From Spirochaetaceae bacterium (GTDB taxonomy: Bacteria > Spirochaetota > Spirochaetia > Treponematales > Breznakiellaceae), in the NCBI GenBank assembly GCA_031280115.1, contig JAITHF010000126.1:1-5433 (forward strand): a stretch of DNA of 5,433 bases. The letters run 5' to 3'. Every line of letters starts with the position of its first letter. Positions within the stretch are counted from its first letter, which is position 1. This document shows positions 3,994 through 5,433 of the stretch, one piece after another. A program made the translations under genes and the position numbers. A model generated the notes under the pieces. It was not told the origin of the DNA. It saw only the letters and a list, made by a program, of their open reading frames with translations, and searched no databases.

Positions 3994-4580
3994 TAGAGCT
4001 TTACTCTTCCGCGGAAACTTCTCGATAAGGTGAGCCGGTCCGCGTATTCAAGGTCCCCGCCCACAGGAAGCCCCGAAGCAAGGCGGGTAACTTCAATAGA
4101 AAACTCTTTAAGCAGGTTTTGCACATACAGCGCGGTAGTGTCCCCTTCTACCGTGGGGTTAAGGGCAAGAATAACCTCCCTAATGGCGTCCCGCCGGACC
4201 CGCTGCAAAAGCGGGCCGATTGAAAGGTCCCGCGGGTTTATACCCTCCAAAGGCGCGATGAGCCCGCCTAAAACATGAAAGCGCCCGCGAAACTCCCGTG
4301 ACTCTTCTATAATCCGCACGTCCTGCGCCCGCTCTACCACGCAAATCACCGACCGGTCCCGCTCAGTATCCGCGCAAATCGGGCAGGGGTCCTCCTCAGT
4401 AAAGCCGCCGCACAGGGAACAGCGCTTTATGGCGCCGTGCAGCCCTGCAAGATGCTCGCCTAAAAGCCGCGCGTACCCCGCATCCCCGTCTAGTATATGA
4501 TAGGTCAAGCGGGCGGCGGTCTTCTTCCCGATACCGGGGAGTTTGGTAAAAAGCGTTACCAGGCGGTCAATGGCGTTCAT
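3993..4580 (-). CDS. recR: Recombination mediator protein RecR
   Basis: This 195-residue protein (family usually about 200) is a cytoplasmic DNA repair factor that works with RecO, and RecF where present, to load RecA onto SSB-coated single-stranded DNA at gaps. Features in order are the helix-hairpin-helix LPGIGKKTA (14-22), a zinc finger with Cys54, Cys57, Cys66 and Cys69 (CSLC...CPIC), and a Toprim domain from about 78 (VICVVE, with Glu83) to about 172. The C-terminus has the family signature GLPVGGDLEYADRLTLSRSFRGR (170-192, only its pattern is used here). The ATG at 4578-4580 overlaps the ybaB stop (ATGA), and no strong ribosome site precedes it, so translation is probably coupled to ybaB. 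It is the last gene of the operon; its stop overlaps a short palindrome. All key residues are present. Confidence 0.97.
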   Translation of the reverse strand: MNAIDRLVTLFTKLPGIGKKTAARLTYHILDGDAGYARLLGEHLAGLHGAIKRCSLCGGFTEEDPCPICADTERDRSVICVVERAQDVRIIEESREFRGRFHVLGGLIAPLEGINPRDLSIGPLLQRVRRDAIREVILALNPTVEGDTTALYVQNLLKEFSIEVTRLASGLPVGGDLEYADRLTLSRSFRGRVKL

Positions 4581-4882
4581 AAAAGCCCCGGCGGAAAGAC
4601 CGCGCCGCCTAGTTCGCGGCTTAGCGCTTCTTTTACGTTCTCCACCGCGCTGGTAAACGCCGCGGCAATCAGGTCTTCGAGCATCTGCACGTCCTGCGCC
4701 GCTGCCGCCTCCGGCGCGATAGTGACGGATACCACCTCCATCCGCCCGGTCAGTTCCACCCGCACCATGCCGCCGCCGCTGGAACCTGCCGCAGTAATAC
4801 TGCCTATCTTTTCCTGAAACATACCCATCTGTTCCTGTATCTTCTGGGCGTTTTTAAGTATATCAAATGGATTTATCTGCAT
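4577..4882 (-). CDS. ybaB: YbaB/EbfC family nucleoid-associated DNA-binding protein
   Basis: This 101-residue protein belongs to the family that forms dimers, binds DNA and coats the nucleoid; the Borrelia member EbfC also acts as a regulator. Evidence is the small size, the N-terminal helix (INPFDILKNAQKIQEQMGMFQEKI), the central glycine-rich turn before a beta strand (GSSGGGMVRVELTGRMEVVSVTI), an acidic VQMLEDLIAAAFTSAVENVKEAL helix, and its place between dnaX and recR, the family's standard location. The strand pattern V-x-V-x-x-x-G-x-x-x-V-x-x-V-x-I fits the family. The start is supported by AGGGAG (minus strand, 4896-4891), 8 nt before the ATG. The stop overlaps recR by 4 bp. The C-terminus is short and ends in a hydrophobic PPGLL. 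Confidence 0.93.
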   Translation of the reverse strand: MQINPFDILKNAQKIQEQMGMFQEKIGSITAAGSSGGGMVRVELTGRMEVVSVTIAPEAAAAQDVQMLEDLIAAAFTSAVENVKEALSRELGGAVFPPGLL

Positions 4883-4939
4883 AGTTTGCGCTCCCTAGAG
4901 AGAAAATAGAGAAAAAATAAAAAAGATAAATAAATAAAT
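4883..4939 (-). promoter_or_regulatory. Pyrimidine-rich leader of ybaB with ribosome site
   Basis: The 57 bp between dnaX and ybaB read on the minus strand as an almost pure T/C tract, followed by AGGGAG and the ybaB ATG. No hairpin precedes the tract, so it is unlikely to be a terminator. A U-rich leader could serve as an unstructured ribosome entry region. I see no convincing promoter in it. Confidence 0.4.
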
Positions 4940-5433
4940 TCATGTTTTTGCATCCGTTATAAGGGTGCCGGAAAAGAGCCGGATAACCCGTTCAACCCGC
5001 GCCGCCGCTTCAAAGGCGGGAGGCGCTTCAATCTGCTCAATCTGCGCGGCCCCGGGCCCGCTCCTGTCCGGCGGGGCCGCGGGAACTTCAGGCTCAGGAG
5101 CGGGCGAGCCCCGCGCGCCGGCTTCCCGGGAGGCCATGTAGCGGTTAAAATGCTCGGTCAGGGAGCCGCCTCCTGCAAAGTCCGGTTTGCTGTACGGCGT
5201 ATGTGCTGATCCTGTCTGCCCTGGCGGTTCTTGGCGCTGCCCCCCCAGGGCCTTGCGGGCCGCATCCACCGCGTCCCGCAGTTCAGACAGCGGGATCCAC
5301 TGGGTAAGCCAGCAGAGTTTTGAGGCCGCCGCCTCAAGCTCGAAGCGGGGGTTCACCGAATACCGGATGTCCCGGTACAGGTTAAGGAGCAGGTCAAGGG
5401 CGTGTTCGATTTGGGGCGCGCTGAAGGCGTCCC
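4940..5433 (-). CDS. dnaX: DNA polymerase III subunit gamma/tau, C-terminal part
   Basis: The last 163 residues of DnaX, the clamp-loader ATPase subunit of DNA polymerase III; the 5' end runs off the window. The first visible stretch, about 60 residues (IEHALDLLLNLYRDIRYSV, then NPRFELEAAASKL), matches the domain III collar region, with the family motif of a helix plus NPRFELE. A low-complexity linker rich in Pro, Ala, Gly and Glu follows, then a short conserved-looking tail (VERVIRLFSGTL). The ATPase and zinc domains are outside the window. GTG at 5354-5356 encodes an internal valine and is not a start. It is first in the visible operon with ybaB and recR. The linker is typical of tau. I see no slippery-sequence signal in this part, so nothing can be said about a gamma form. 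Confidence 0.9.
   Translation of the reverse strand, partial: DAFSAPQIEHALDLLLNLYRDIRYSVNPRFELEAAASKLCWLTQWIPLSELRDAVDAARKALGGQRQEPPGQTGSAHTPYSKPDFAGGGSLTEHFNRYMASREAGARGSPAPEPEVPAAPPDRSGPGAAQIEQIEAPPAFEAAARVERVIRLFSGTLITDAKT

Overview
The window looks like bacterial chromosome, moderately GC-rich in its genes, with AT-rich promoter regions and a long repeat-filled gap. The order dnaX - ybaB/ebfC - recR is widespread in bacteria and also occurs in spirochaetes such as Treponema. A gut-type Treponema or related spirochaete is my best guess from the style of the repeats and protein sequences, but this is inference and not proven by anything here.

Left part (1-1760). The end of an unrecognised rightward gene (stop at 171-173) is followed by a GC hairpin, a good sigma70-type promoter and a tRNA-Leu(CAG) gene at 269-350. 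A complete tyrosine recombinase (403 aa, all catalytic residues visible) starts 137 bp downstream in the same direction. That is the usual arrangement of an integrative element inserted at a tRNA 3' end. No excisionase, cargo gene or second attachment site is visible, and a housekeeping gene follows at once, so this is probably a remnant or orphan integrase.

Middle (1764-2978). One metabolic gene lies here, an AlaA-type alanine/glutamate-pyruvate aminotransferase that is very similar along its length to E. coli AlaA as I remember it.

Repeat island (2979-3992). About 1 kb without a convincing gene separates the 3' ends of alaA (+) and recR (-). It holds a two-faced terminator hairpin, nine tandem 21-bp units each carrying a 12-bp near-palindrome, hairpins pointing into that array from both sides, inverted copies of a roughly 65-bp GC-rich module on the two flanks, a ~95-bp direct duplication with a perfect 43-bp core, and several copies of a short CAGCC-TYC-GGCTG hairpin. 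The same hairpin also occurs at and just after the 3' end of the integrase gene, linking the two regions.

Right part (3993-5433, all minus strand). The 3' part of dnaX (clamp-loader gamma/tau subunit), then ybaB/ebfC (nucleoid-associated protein), then recR (recombination mediator). ybaB and recR overlap by 4 bp (ATGA), so they are probably translationally coupled; dnaX and ybaB are 57 bp apart. This is a DNA replication and repair operon transcribed toward the repeat island, convergent with alaA.
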